A stretch of 64,000 bases of DNA from the NCBI GenBank assembly GCA_963728895.1, contig CAVSLM010000001.1:186001-250000 (forward strand). The letters are read 5' to 3'. Below, piece after piece: positions 36,042 through 45,472 of this stretch. The notes below the pieces were generated by a model that made no database searches, was not told the DNA's origin, and saw only the letters and a program-made list of their open reading frames with translations. Every line of letters begins with the position of its first letter. Position 1 is the stretch's first letter. Position numbers and translations under genes: made by a program. This stretch comes from CAVSLM01 sp963728895. GTDB taxonomy: Bacteria; Pseudomonadota; Gammaproteobacteria; JBBQDK01.

Positions 36042-37401
36042 GCCTGAAGTGGACCGGGGACCGATCTGGGCCCGGCGCCTTGCGCCCTACCGTCAGCGGC
36101 TGCGCCAGCCCGTACCCCTGGTAGTGGAGGGTCGGCTTACCCGCATGGTGGGCCTGACGCTGGAAGCGGTTGGGTGCCAGGCCGCCGTGGGCAGTCGCTG
36201 TCTGATCGCCGGGCGCGACGGTCGCGAAATCGAGGCGGAAGTTGTCGGTTTCGCGGACGATCGTCTATTTCTCATGCCGACCACGGAACTGCGCGGCCTC
36301 CTTCCCAATGCTCGCGTCACCCCGAGCCTGGACACGCGTGTGGCCAGTGTCGGGGAGGGTCTACTCGGGCGAGTGCTGGATGGTGCAGGACGAGCCCTCG
36401 ACGGCCGTGGACCGGTGCGTGCGAAACAACGCGTTCCGCTCACCGGTACGCCGATCAATCCGCTGGCACGTCAACCGATTCGGGAGCCGCTCGACGTGGG
36501 TATCCGCGCTATCAACGCCCTGTTGACCGTTGGGCGCGGTCAGCGTATGGGACTGTTCGCCGGGAGCGGAGTCGGCAAGAGTGTCCTGCTTGGCATGATG
36601 ACGCGCTACACCAATGCGGATGTCACCGTCGTCGGACTGATCGGCGAGCGCGGTCGTGAGGTCAAAGAATTCGTACAGAACATTCTGGGGGACGAAGGCA
36701 TGGCGAGAGCAGTGGTAGTTGCCACGCCGGCTGACCACTCTCCCTTGATGCGCCTGCACGGTGCCATGCTGGCCACCAGCTTCGCCGAATACTTCCGCAA
36801 TCAGGGCAAGCACGTCCTGCTGTTGATGGATTCGCTGACGCGTTTCGCCCAGGCGCAGCGCGAAATCGCGTTGGCGATCGGTGAGCCGCCCGCAACCAAA
36901 GGCTATCCGCCGTCCGTGTTCGCAAAGCTCCCGCAACTGGTCGAGCGCGCGGGCAACGGCGACAGTGGTGGCGGTTCCATCACCGCTTTTTATACGGTGC
37001 TGACTGAAGGCGACGATCGGAACGATCCCATCGCAGATGGTGCGCGTGCGATCCTGGATGGGCACATCGTGCTCTCGCGGCAGTTGGCCGAGGCCGGCCA
37101 CTACCCGGCGATCGATGTGGAAGGCTCCATCAGTCGCGCCATGACGGAGATTACCGATCCGCCGCATCAAACGGCGGCCCGTCGTTTCCGCCAGATGAAT
37201 TCGCTATATCAGCAGAACCGGGATCTGGTGAACGTAGGCGCTTACCAGAAGGGAAGCGATCCACGTCTCGACGAGGCCATCGACATGCATCCGAAACTGA
37301 TGCGTTTCTTGCAGCAGGACATGCAGCGGAAGGTTGGCCAGCAGCGAAGCCTGGATGATCTGCTCGCGTTGATGGGCGATTCTGTCACTCAGCCCGTATA
37401 A
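36034..37401 (+). CDS. fliI: FliI, flagellar export ATPase
   Basis: 455 residues from the ATG at 36034 (MNEPEVDRGPIWARRLAPYR). Walker A GLFAGSGVGKSVLLGMM, then VVGLIGERGREVKEFVQ, Walker B HVLLLMDSLTRFAQAQREIA and the family end QMNSLYQQNRDLVNVGAYQK. F-type ATPase fold that drives unfolding and entry of export substrates. Confidence 0.97.
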   Translation: MNEPEVDRGPIWARRLAPYRQRLRQPVPLVVEGRLTRMVGLTLEAVGCQAAVGSRCLIAGRDGREIEAEVVGFADDRLFLMPTTELRGLLPNARVTPSLDTRVASVGEGLLGRVLDGAGRALDGRGPVRAKQRVPLTGTPINPLARQPIREPLDVGIRAINALLTVGRGQRMGLFAGSGVGKSVLLGMMTRYTNADVTVVGLIGERGREVKEFVQNILGDEGMARAVVVATPADHSPLMRLHGAMLATSFAEYFRNQGKHVLLLMDSLTRFAQAQREIALAIGEPPATKGYPPSVFAKLPQLVERAGNGDSGGGSITAFYTVLTEGDDRNDPIADGARAILDGHIVLSRQLAEAGHYPAIDVEGSISRAMTEITDPPHQTAARRFRQMNSLYQQNRDLVNVGAYQKGSDPRLDEAIDMHPKLMRFLQQDMQRKVGQQRSLDDLLALMGDSVTQPV

Positions 37402-37446
37402 CTCACCGTGCGTCGGTAGCGACGTACCGCACTCAGGACCTTGATT

Positions 37447-37893
37447 ATGAGGAAGTCGCAGCGAATCGAGCCGGTGGTGCAGATTGCCGCAGGGCGGGCC
37501 GAGAACGCCGCGCGCCAGCTCGGCGATTGCCGACGTCTGTTGGAAGAACGGGAAGCGCGGCTGGAGGAGTTGCGCGCCTACCATCGTGAGTACGCGCGTC
37601 GCTTCGAAGAATTGGCAAGCACGGCAGCAGCACCTGCAAGAATCTGCGACTTCCGCGTATTCCTCGCGCGACTCGCGACGGCGATTCAACAACAAGGAGA
37701 GTTGGTGGCGGCCACCCGGCGGGAATGCGAGGCCAGGCGACAGGCCTGGACCGATGCCTCGAGCCGTGCCAAGGCGCTGGATTCCGTCGCTGCCGCATAC
37801 CGGCGCGAAGAGCTGCACGACGAGGATTGCCGTGAGCAATGGGAGTCGGACGAATTCGCACAGCGCATCCACGCAAGCAGGTCCGGCGAGTGA
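37447..37893 (+). CDS. fliJ: FliJ, export apparatus stalk protein
   Basis: 148 residues from the ATG at 37447 (MRKSQRIEPVVQIAAGRAEN). Almost entirely coiled coil (LLEEREARLEELRAYHREYA), with a basic N-terminus, as in FliJ, which sits in the FliI hexamer like the F1 gamma subunit. Low sequence conservation, but size and place between fliI and fliK are decisive. Confidence 0.9.
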   Translation: MRKSQRIEPVVQIAAGRAENAARQLGDCRRLLEEREARLEELRAYHREYARRFEELASTAAAPARICDFRVFLARLATAIQQQGELVAATRRECEARRQAWTDASSRAKALDSVAAAYRREELHDEDCREQWESDEFAQRIHASRSGE

Positions 37894-37960
37894 ACACTCC
37901 GCTCTCAGGGTTGGCCCGCGAATTGCTTTGATTGGAAGCAAGCCGTGGAGGCGGTCCTAG

Positions 37961-39133
37961 GTGCAATCCGAGCCGATGCCTGACCTCGTACTCCCACCCG
38001 TTTCCGACAACAGTGCGTCTCCCGCGGCTGCAGCCCCGGGTGTGGAACCAGCAGCTGCACCTGGGGCGGAACGCGCTGCGGACAACGCAGGCGACTCGTT
38101 CGATGCTCTGGTGCGCCAGCTGCAGGCGACGGTATCCGCTGCGCTCGGCGAAGCCCCGGGCGCTGCTCGATCGGCGGGACCAACGGGTGTAGCAGCAACG
38201 GCAGGTGCAGCAGGACCGGCAGGACCGACACTCGCGCCGTCTTCGAAACCGCGGTCTCCCGCAGGGGTGGCCGGCGCAGATCTGCCGACCGACGGCAATG
38301 GGTTGCCTCCGGATTTGCTGGCTGCACTGCTGCGCCCGGCGGCCGCTGCGGATCCCGCGCCTTCACGGGTCCGAGAAGAGTCCATGGGCGAGTCCGACCC
38401 GCCTGCGACGCAGGAGGCTTGCCTGCTGTCGCTCATCGCACCGACCTCGTGTGAGGCCATACCTGTGGACAGGTCCGTCGGTAGGGCCCAGGTCGCTTCG
38501 AGTGAGGGCGATCCGTCGGCGCTCGATGCCAATTTGCACGCTCTCGCGCAGGATGCGCTGGAGGGCGCGCTGCGCCCAGGTGGCAGTGCGCAAGCCACAA
38601 CACCCGAACCGCCCAGTCAGCAGACGCCGGCAATCGTTACGGCTCCGCCCCTGCCTTCTCCTCCTGCGCATGCTCCTGTGCAGCAGATCGTCAGCGCGGC
38701 GATTGGCGTCCCGGTACGTGACGCGCAGTGGGGCCAAGATCTCGGCAGTCGTGTGCTATGGATGGTGAACCAGCACCACCAGGAGGCGGATATCCGTCTC
38801 AACCCCCCGCATCTGGGTCCCCTCGAAGTGCGGGTTGCCATGCAGCACGATCAAGCGTCGGTTACATTCGCATCGGCACATGGCGCAGTGCGCGAGGCGA
38901 TCGAGGCCGCCGTACCACGGCTGCGCGAGCTGCTTGGACAAAACGGTGTCCAACTTGCGCAGGTCAACATCACTCAACAGTCGTTTTCGGAGCAGCGCGG
39001 GAAGGATCGTGCGCCCGGTTCGCGCAGCGGCGGCGTGAGCATGGGTGGTTCCGGTCAGGACGAGGACGTGATCGCGTCCGCCACCGGAGTCACTTCGCGC
39101 CTCCTTCGCGGGCTGGTGGACTACTTCGCGTAG
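37961..39133 (+). CDS. fliK: FliK, hook-length control protein
   Basis: 390 residues from a GTG; an ATG five codons later is an alternative. The first 250 residues are Ala/Pro-rich and flexible, as expected for the molecular ruler. The C-terminal domain is conserved: IRLNPPHLGPLEVRVAMQHD, ASVTFASAHGAVREAIEAAV, PRLRELLGQNGVQLAQVNIT. It triggers FlhB to switch export from hook to filament substrates. Confidence 0.93.
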   Translation: MQSEPMPDLVLPPVSDNSASPAAAAPGVEPAAAPGAERAADNAGDSFDALVRQLQATVSAALGEAPGAARSAGPTGVAATAGAAGPAGPTLAPSSKPRSPAGVAGADLPTDGNGLPPDLLAALLRPAAAADPAPSRVREESMGESDPPATQEACLLSLIAPTSCEAIPVDRSVGRAQVASSEGDPSALDANLHALAQDALEGALRPGGSAQATTPEPPSQQTPAIVTAPPLPSPPAHAPVQQIVSAAIGVPVRDAQWGQDLGSRVLWMVNQHHQEADIRLNPPHLGPLEVRVAMQHDQASVTFASAHGAVREAIEAAVPRLRELLGQNGVQLAQVNITQQSFSEQRGKDRAPGSRSGGVSMGGSGQDEDVIASATGVTSRLLRGLVDYFA

Positions 39134-39282
39134 GCGATGGTGGTGCGTCCCGGCTCTCCGCGCCCATGCGAGTGCCGTAAGATCCTAATGAGCGCGTGAA
39201 CTAAGAGAAGCAAGCTCATAAAAAGGATTGACTTTCCTTCCCCTTATCCTGTACCTTCGCCAAAGGGATGAAGGAGAGAATA

Positions 39283-41571
39283 ATGACGGCCTGCCAGGAA
39301 CGGGCAATCGCGCTCGCGCTCCCTCGCGCGCGGGCCTGGAGCGGCGGCCGACAGGCGCAAGCGATGCTCCATAAGGACAGCCACGCACTCAGCAAGGAAT
39401 TCAACTACTATCTGCGCGTTGCGGATGATGATGCGCGGCTCCTCGACAGCTATCGCGAAGTTCTGGTCCAGGGGGCGGCCCAGTTCGCCCAGTCCTACTA
39501 CGATTACCTGTTCGCATTCCCCGCCAGCGCCGACGTGCTCTACCAGTACGAGCGCGCCGGCGGCGATGTCAGCAGCCTCATACGTGGTGGGCTGAGTCAC
39601 CTGCTCGAGTTGGTTACCGATGGAGCGGTAAATGGTTCAGCCGGCAAGTCGCTGCAGATTGGGCGAATGCATTTCGAGCGAGGATTGGCACCCGTTTTCC
39701 TGGTTGGTACCTACCGTCTCTATCTTTCTCATCTTTGCGCCTTGATCGACTCCGCGCCGCCGATACCCGAGGCGCATCGCCGCGGCGTGTCCGATTCCGT
39801 CGTGAAGCTGATCTTCCGCGATCTGGGACTGGTCCTGGAGGGATACTGGGACGCGGCGCAGCGCAGTTCCGGCGATGGCCGGGGCGTCGTCGAAAGTGCT
39901 GAGCCCGTGTCCGGCCTGCTCGCCAACATTCCTCAGGTTCTGTGGTCGGTGGATGTGGTGCATGGCGAGCTCCTGTACCAGAGCCCGGCTGCCCAGCAAA
40001 TCTGCCGACCGGGCAGCGACAGATTGATCCCCTGCCTGGACCACACCGTTCCCGAGGACCGTGAGCTGGTGACCCAGGCTTGGAGGCGCGCCCTGGCAGG
40101 GGAAATGGTCGAGGTCGAAAGCCGGGTGCAGATGCCCGGCTGCACGTCGCGCTGGTACCGGCGCAAGTTCTATCCCTACCTGGACGAGGCGGGACTAGTG
40201 GTGCGTGTAGACGGTTTCATGGAGGACGTGACGGAGGCCCGGCATGCGATCGAGCGGCTGGAACATCTTGCAACCACCGACGTTCTGACCGGCCTTGCCA
40301 ACCGCACCCTGTGGATTGACCGGTTGACCCGAGCCATCGTCGCGGCGCGCCGCGGGGGGGAGCGACAGCTGGCGGTGATGCTTCTCGACCTCGACCACTT
40401 CAAGCTGATCAATGACACCCTGGGACATCCCGCCGGTGATCGCGTCCTGCGGCAGGTCGCCCATCGGTTGCGGGGTGTGTTGCGCGATTCCGACACCCTG
40501 GCGCGGCTTGGCGGTGACGAATTCGCCATGCTGCTGTCCGGTGTCACCGACGCTCGCAGGGCCGCGGAGAAAGTCGCCAGGAAAGTGCTCGACTGTCTGG
40601 TCGAGCCATTCTGGCACGACGGCAAGGAGCTATACCTGGATGGCGCCATCGGCGCCGCCATCTATCCGGATCATGGCGACGAACCGGACAGCCTGCTGAG
40701 CCGCGCCGATATCGCCATGTATGGGAGCAAGAGCGGCGAGTCGCGCTTCACGTTTTACGACCCCGGTTCCGATGCCACCGCCAACGAACACCTGCAGCTT
40801 TCCGGTGGGCTGCGCCACGCGCTGGAGCGCGGGGAGTTCGAGCTTGTGTATCAACCCAAGGTGGATATCCAGGCACGGCGCGTTTGCGGTGTCGAGGTTC
40901 TGCTGCGCTGGCGCCACCCGGAGCGTGGCACGGTGCTGCCCGGGCAGTTCATTCCCATCGCCGAGGAGGTCGGACTGATCGGGCGCATCACGGACTGGGT
41001 ACTGGTGACGGCATTGCGCCAGTGTCGGGAGTGGCACGCGCGCGGTCTGTATCTGCCGATCGCCGTCAACGTGTCCGCGCGCTCGTTTCAAAGCCCGCGC
41101 CTCGTCGACAAGGTGCGCTGGGCCCTGCAGGAGTCAGAGGTCGAGCCCGATGCCCTGGAAATCGAAATTACTGAGAACACGCTGATGGCCGACTTGAACC
41201 ACGGCTCGGAGATCCTCGCCAGCCTGAACCGCCTCGGTGTGGGCGTGGCCATCGACGATTTTGGAACGGGCTATTCATCGCTCTCCTACCTGAAGCGCCT
41301 GCCCATCGACACCCTGAAGATCGACAAGTCCTTCCTGCTCGATATGGCTACCGACGAGAACGACGCCGTCATTGTCCGTTCCATCATCGATCTGGGCCAC
41401 AATCTTGGCTACAAGGTGGTTGCGGAAGGTGTGGAGGATCGAGGGGTGTGGGACATGCTCGAGATTCTCGGGTGCGACGCAGTCCAGGGCTATCACATCA
41501 GTCGGCCCCTGTCCGACGCCGGATTGTCCGACTGGATCACGCGGGGTGTCTGGAGCACTGCTGTCAACTGA
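39283..41571 (+). CDS. Globin-coupled PAS-GGDEF-EAL cyclic-di-GMP protein
   Basis: 762 residues from the ATG at 39283, preceded by AAGGAGAG. Residues about 30-175 look like a globin-coupled sensor domain: IGRMHFERGLAPVFLVGTYR has the proximal-His pattern (His130) that binds heme iron in DosC and HemAT proteins. A PAS domain follows (about 190-305). GGDEF: RLGGDEFAML with inhibitory-site RDSD five residues ahead, so cyclase activity is possible. EAL: EVLLRWRHPERG, IEITENTLM, IDDFGTGYSSLSYLKRLP, LKIDKSFL, VAEGVED, so the phosphodiesterase residues are kept. Cytoplasmic. It lies between fliK and fliL on the same strand and probably senses oxygen or NO; this is inferred from the domain. Confidence 0.85.
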   Translation: MTACQERAIALALPRARAWSGGRQAQAMLHKDSHALSKEFNYYLRVADDDARLLDSYREVLVQGAAQFAQSYYDYLFAFPASADVLYQYERAGGDVSSLIRGGLSHLLELVTDGAVNGSAGKSLQIGRMHFERGLAPVFLVGTYRLYLSHLCALIDSAPPIPEAHRRGVSDSVVKLIFRDLGLVLEGYWDAAQRSSGDGRGVVESAEPVSGLLANIPQVLWSVDVVHGELLYQSPAAQQICRPGSDRLIPCLDHTVPEDRELVTQAWRRALAGEMVEVESRVQMPGCTSRWYRRKFYPYLDEAGLVVRVDGFMEDVTEARHAIERLEHLATTDVLTGLANRTLWIDRLTRAIVAARRGGERQLAVMLLDLDHFKLINDTLGHPAGDRVLRQVAHRLRGVLRDSDTLARLGGDEFAMLLSGVTDARRAAEKVARKVLDCLVEPFWHDGKELYLDGAIGAAIYPDHGDEPDSLLSRADIAMYGSKSGESRFTFYDPGSDATANEHLQLSGGLRHALERGEFELVYQPKVDIQARRVCGVEVLLRWRHPERGTVLPGQFIPIAEEVGLIGRITDWVLVTALRQCREWHARGLYLPIAVNVSARSFQSPRLVDKVRWALQESEVEPDALEIEITENTLMADLNHGSEILASLNRLGVGVAIDDFGTGYSSLSYLKRLPIDTLKIDKSFLLDMATDENDAVIVRSIIDLGHNLGYKVVAEGVEDRGVWDMLEILGCDAVQGYHISRPLSDAGLSDWITRGVWSTAVN

Positions 41572-41712
41572 CCCTGCACACCAACTAAACGGAGCGGCGA
41601 CCGGCGGAAGTCCGGCGAGCCGAGCGCGGCCGGCGCTAGTCAAGGACTTGACACCTCTTCGGATCCAACAAGCAAGCTGCTAAATCGAAAAGAAATTGTG
41701 CAAGTGTTTCTT

Positions 41713-41728
41713 TGGCACCCCTCTTGCT
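41713..41728 (+). promoter_or_regulatory. Sigma-54 promoter of the fliL operon
   Basis: TGGCACCCCTCTTGCT, a near-perfect -24/-12 element, lies 43 bases before fliL in a 200-base gap that holds no gene. It should drive fliLMNOPQR-flhB. Confidence 0.85.
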
Positions 41729-41771
41729 TTCACCGGGATACGTGACACTAACCCGGTGGGACTCTGCAAAG

Positions 41772-42314
41772 ATGGCCAAGATCGAAGAAGACCTCGACCT
41801 TAACGTGGACGAAGCTCGTCCCAAAGCCGGTGGGTCGAGGAAGAAGACCATTTTCATCGTCGTCGGCACGCTGCTGTTGTTGGGTGCCGGTGGAGGCGCG
41901 GCTTTTTACTTCACCGGGTCGCATCCCGATGCGCCAGCCGAGCACGCCAGGGCCACGAAGGACGCGCACGGCGCCAAGGCCGCTGCCGCCCCCACGTCCA
42001 CCCTTTACGAGGCATTGGATCCCCCCTTTGTCGTGAATTTCTACGATCAGGAGCAACTGCGCTTTCTCCAGGTTTCCGTCGAGCTTCAGGTGCGTGACGA
42101 ACAGGTCTCGCAGGCGGTCGAGCATCACCTGCCGGTGATTCGCAACAATCTGGTGATGTTGTTCAGCAGCCAGCAGCTCGCCGACCTTGCGAGTCGCGAA
42201 GGCAAGGAAAAGCTGCGTACCGCCGCGCTGGAGGAGATTCGCAAGGTGCTGAAGGACGAGTCCGAAAATCCCGGCGTCCAGGCGCTTTATTTCACCAGCT
42301 TCGTGATGCAATAA
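41772..42314 (+). CDS. fliL: FliL, stator-associated basal body protein
   Basis: 180 residues from the ATG at 41772 (MAKIEEDLDLNVDEARPKAG). One membrane helix KKTIFIVVGTLLLLGAGGGA, then a periplasmic domain with PPFVVNFYDQEQLRFLQVSV and VEHHLPVIRNNLVMLFSSQQ. FliL rings surround stators and support torque and surface sensing. Confidence 0.95.
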   Translation: MAKIEEDLDLNVDEARPKAGGSRKKTIFIVVGTLLLLGAGGGAAFYFTGSHPDAPAEHARATKDAHGAKAAAAPTSTLYEALDPPFVVNFYDQEQLRFLQVSVELQVRDEQVSQAVEHHLPVIRNNLVMLFSSQQLADLASREGKEKLRTAALEEIRKVLKDESENPGVQALYFTSFVMQ

Positions 42315-42322
42315 GCTCGCCG

Positions 42323-43303
42323 ATGCCCGTCAACGATCTACTTTCCCAGGACGAGATCGATGCGCTTCTGCACGGCGTTTCCAGCGGCGACGTCGAGACC
42401 GAAGGCGGCGAACCGCTCGCGGATGGAGAAGCCCGCAGCTACGACTTTCACAGTCAGGATCGGATCGTGCGTGGGCGCATGCCCACGCTGGAGATGATCA
42501 ACGAGCGTTTCGCGCGCTACTTCCGCATCAGCCTGTTCAATCTATTGCGTCGTGCCGGGGAGATCTCCGTGGGGCCCGTGCAGATGCTCAAGTTTGCCGA
42601 GTACGTGCACAGTCTTTTCGTTCCCACGAGCCTCAACCTGGTGCGAGTCAAACCGCTGCGCGGGAGCGCGTTGTTCATCCTGGATCCCAAGCTGGTGTTC
42701 ATCATCGTCGACAACTACTTCGGCGGCGACGGTCGTTTTCGCGCCAAGATTGAGGGCCGCGAATTCACGCCAACCGAGCAGCGAGTGATCCAGATGATCC
42801 TGCAGCAGTCCTTCAAGGACTTGAAGCAGGCGTGGGGTCCCGTGATGCACGTGGATTTCGAATACATGAGCTCCGAGGTGAACCCGCACTTCGCGAACAT
42901 CGTAAGCCCGACCGAGGTGGTGGTGGTGACGACTTTCCGGGTCGAGCTGGACGGCGGCGGAGGCGATTTCCATGTCAGCATGCCCTACGCCATGCTCGAG
43001 CCCATTCGCGACCTGCTGGACGCCGGTTTGCAAAGTGACCGGACGGAGGTCGACGAACGTTGGATGATCGCCTTGCGCGAGGAGATACAGGTCGCGGAAA
43101 TCGAGCTGAGCAGCACCTTGGTGGAGACGCAGATCACGCTCGGAGAATTGATGCGCCTGAAGCCTGGCGACGTCATCCCCATCGAATTGCCGGACACGGT
43201 GACCTTGCGGGCGGAGAACATACCCGTGCTGCGCGGTACCTATGGCGTATCGCACGGCAACAAGGCGCTCAAGATCAGAGACAGAGTCAGATCGGGTTCC
43301 TAG
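42323..43303 (+). CDS. fliM: FliM, motor switch protein
   Basis: 326 residues. The N-terminal CheY-P binding peptide LLSQDEIDALLHGV is intact, followed by MINERFARYFRISLFNLLRR and the CheC-like middle domain with FEYMSSEVNPHFANIVSPTE. The C-terminus is the SpoA fold shared with FliN. Confidence 0.98.
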   Translation: MPVNDLLSQDEIDALLHGVSSGDVETEGGEPLADGEARSYDFHSQDRIVRGRMPTLEMINERFARYFRISLFNLLRRAGEISVGPVQMLKFAEYVHSLFVPTSLNLVRVKPLRGSALFILDPKLVFIIVDNYFGGDGRFRAKIEGREFTPTEQRVIQMILQQSFKDLKQAWGPVMHVDFEYMSSEVNPHFANIVSPTEVVVVTTFRVELDGGGGDFHVSMPYAMLEPIRDLLDAGLQSDRTEVDERWMIALREEIQVAEIELSSTLVETQITLGELMRLKPGDVIPIELPDTVTLRAENIPVLRGTYGVSHGNKALKIRDRVRSGS

Positions 43304-43327
43304 ACCGGCCAATCCCAGGAGCCGACC

Positions 43328-43807
43328 ATGAGTGAAGAAGCAGAAGACCGCGCTGGCGACAACGTTGCTGACGACTGGGCCGCGGCTCTTTCTGAGCAGG
43401 CTGCTGCCTCTACCCCCCAGCCATCTGCCCCGGCGCGGGAACCTGCGGCGCCGGCCAAATCGCCCGCGGCAAAGCCCCCCGGCAGAGGCTATGCCCCGGC
43501 CAAGCTCCAGGACCTCGTGGAAGACCCGCAAGCTGGGGACGCGCCGGACGTCAACCTCGATGTCATTCTGGACATCCCCGTCACCATCTCCATGGAGATC
43601 GGCCGCAGCAAGATTACCATCCGCAATCTCCTGCAGCTCAACCAGGGCTCGGTGGTGGAGCTCGACCGGCTGGCAGGCGAGCCCATGGACGTGCTGGTGA
43701 ACCAGACTCTGATTGCGCACGGGGAAGTCGTGGTGGTGAACGAGAAGTTCGGCATCCGTCTTACCGACGTCATCAGCCCCGCCGAGCGGGTGAAGAAACT
43801 CAAATGA
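43328..43807 (+). CDS. fliN: FliN, motor switch protein
   Basis: 159 residues with a Pro/Ala-rich N-terminal extension and the SpoA domain: NLDVILDIPVTISMEIGRSK, ITIRNLLQLNQGSVVELDRL, AGEPMDVLVNQTLIAHGEVV, VVNEKFGIRLTDVISPAERV. Overlaps fliO by 4 bases. Confidence 0.98.
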   Translation: MSEEAEDRAGDNVADDWAAALSEQAAASTPQPSAPAREPAAPAKSPAAKPPGRGYAPAKLQDLVEDPQAGDAPDVNLDVILDIPVTISMEIGRSKITIRNLLQLNQGSVVELDRLAGEPMDVLVNQTLIAHGEVVVVNEKFGIRLTDVISPAERVKKLK

Positions 43808-44235
43808 CCACGGACGCTCTCTCTCGCAGACGGCGTAGCACAGCGCTGCCGGTACTCGCCGGTTGCGTTGCGCTTCCGGTGCATGCGGCGTCAACGGCGA
43901 CGGATGCAGCGGGTGGACCATTGGCCTGGGAAAGCCTGTTGCAGATGTCGCTTGGTCTCGTGGCCGTGCTGGTGGCAATCGTGGGTATGGCTTGGCTGGC
44001 TCGGCGGTTCGGCCGCTTTCAGTCGCCGGCCGGCGGCATCCTGCGCATCCTCGGGGGCTTGTCGTTGGGACCACGGGAGCGCGTGGTGTTGCTGCAGGTC
44101 GGCAACGTGCAACTGCTGGTCGGAGTCGCGCCCGGTCGTATCCAGACCTTGCACGTGTTGGGAAGCGCACCCGCAAGCGCAGCTCGCGGCGAGGAAACAT
44201 TTTCAGAGCGGCTCGGCGTCGAGCTGGCGAAGTGA
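43804..44235 (+). CDS. fliO: FliO, export gate assembly protein
   Basis: 143 residues: signal-like N-terminus, one membrane helix LLQMSLGLVAVLVAIVGMAW, and the cytoplasmic motif LGPRERVVLLQVGNVQLLVG typical of FliO. It stabilises FliP during assembly. Confidence 0.94.
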   Translation: MTTDALSRRRRSTALPVLAGCVALPVHAASTATDAAGGPLAWESLLQMSLGLVAVLVAIVGMAWLARRFGRFQSPAGGILRILGGLSLGPRERVVLLQVGNVQLLVGVAPGRIQTLHVLGSAPASAARGEETFSERLGVELAK

Positions 44236-44245
44236 GCAGGAAGAA

Positions 44246-45049
44246 ATGCACATGAGGCATGCAGGCGGCAAACGCCAGCCCGACGGGAAAGCGGCCGTGG
44301 CCACGGTGCGCGCGTGCGGCCGAGTGCTGCTGGTGTTGGTGAGCCTTGCGCCGCTCGCGGCCGCCGCGGACCCCGGCCTCGCGGCGGTGACGGTGGAGCC
44401 CGCAGCCAACGGCGGACAAACCTACAGCGTGAGCATCCAGATCCTGGCGCTGATGACGGCATTGAGCCTGCTCCCGGCCGGGCTCATCATGATGACCTCG
44501 TTCACCCGCATCATCATCGTGCTGTCCATCCTGCGCCAGGCGATCGGTACGGCGCAGACCCCGTCCAACCAGATCCTCGTCGGCCTGGCATTGTTTCTTA
44601 CCTTCTTCATCATGGTGCCGGTGTTCGATCGCGCCAACGAGCAGGCACTGCAACCGTATCTGCAGGACAAGATCTCAGGCACCGAGGCCCTGCAGAAGGG
44701 TCTGGCGCCGTTCCGCACGTTCATGCTGCACCAGACACGCGACACCGACCTCGACATGTTCGCGCGCATTTCCGGCAAGGATCAACTTGACTCGCCCGAA
44801 GATGTGCCGTTTTCGCTGCTGTTGCCGGCGTTCGTGACCAGCGAGCTGAAAACCGCCTTCCAGATCGGGTTCCTGATCTTCATCCCTTTCCTGGTCATCG
44901 ACCTGGTAGTGGCCAGCCTGCTCATGTCCATGGGCATGATGATGCTTTCGCCGATGCTGATCTCTCTTCCGTTCAAGATCATGCTGTTCGTACTGGTGGA
45001 CGGCTGGTCACTGATCATGGGAACCCTGGCGTCCAGTTTCTACGCCTGA
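44246..45049 (+). CDS. fliP: FliP, export gate membrane protein
   Basis: 267 residues from the ATG at 44246 with AGGAAG upstream. Signal peptide, then the FliP motifs MTSFTRIIIVLSILRQAIGT, FLTFFIMVPVFDRANEQALQ, and the end MMMLSPMLISLPFKIMLFVL then VDGWSLIMGTLASSFYA. Core of the FliP5Q4R1 export channel. Confidence 0.97.
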   Translation: MHMRHAGGKRQPDGKAAVATVRACGRVLLVLVSLAPLAAAADPGLAAVTVEPAANGGQTYSVSIQILALMTALSLLPAGLIMMTSFTRIIIVLSILRQAIGTAQTPSNQILVGLALFLTFFIMVPVFDRANEQALQPYLQDKISGTEALQKGLAPFRTFMLHQTRDTDLDMFARISGKDQLDSPEDVPFSLLLPAFVTSELKTAFQIGFLIFIPFLVIDLVVASLLMSMGMMMLSPMLISLPFKIMLFVLVDGWSLIMGTLASSFYA

Positions 45050-45105
45050 CCCGTGCGGTGCGCAGGCGTATCCGGATCACCCGTACCCGCAACGAGGACT
45101 CGAGC

Positions 45106-45375
45106 ATGACACCCGATAGCGTGATGGAGATTGGCCGTCAGGCGCTGCTTGTGACGGGGATGTTGACCGCACCGCTGCTCCTTTCCTCCCTGGTGGTCGG
45201 CCTCCTGGTGGGCGTGATCCAGGCGGCAACTCAGATCAACGAGATGACGTTGACCTTCATTCCCAAGCTGATCACCGTGGCGCTTGCCTTGCTGGTGGCG
45301 GGCCCTTGGATGCTGAGGGTGATCGTCGGTTTCACGCGTCAGATCTTCGAAAACGTTCCCGGCCTGATCAACTAG
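45106..45375 (+). CDS. fliQ: FliQ, export gate membrane protein
   Basis: 89 residues from the ATG at 45106 (MTPDSVMEIGRQALLVTGML), with GAGGA upstream. Two membrane helices, with LLSSLVVGLLVGVIQAATQI and NEMTLTFIPKLITVALALLV as the family motif. Confidence 0.97.
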   Translation: MTPDSVMEIGRQALLVTGMLTAPLLLSSLVVGLLVGVIQAATQINEMTLTFIPKLITVALALLVAGPWMLRVIVGFTRQIFENVPGLIN

Positions 45376-45472
45376 CCGCGACGATGCGTACGCCGGGCCA
45401 AAGTTGGCGCGCAGCCCCAGCGAACGGTCGCAAGCTGCGGCCGTCCGCGCCGGGCGGCTCTGGACACTGACC

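Noticed and set aside
42542..44653. 703-codon minus-strand frame opposite fliM-fliP
   Set aside because: Histidine/arginine-rich reverse reading of four conserved genes; no ribosome site or recognisable domain.
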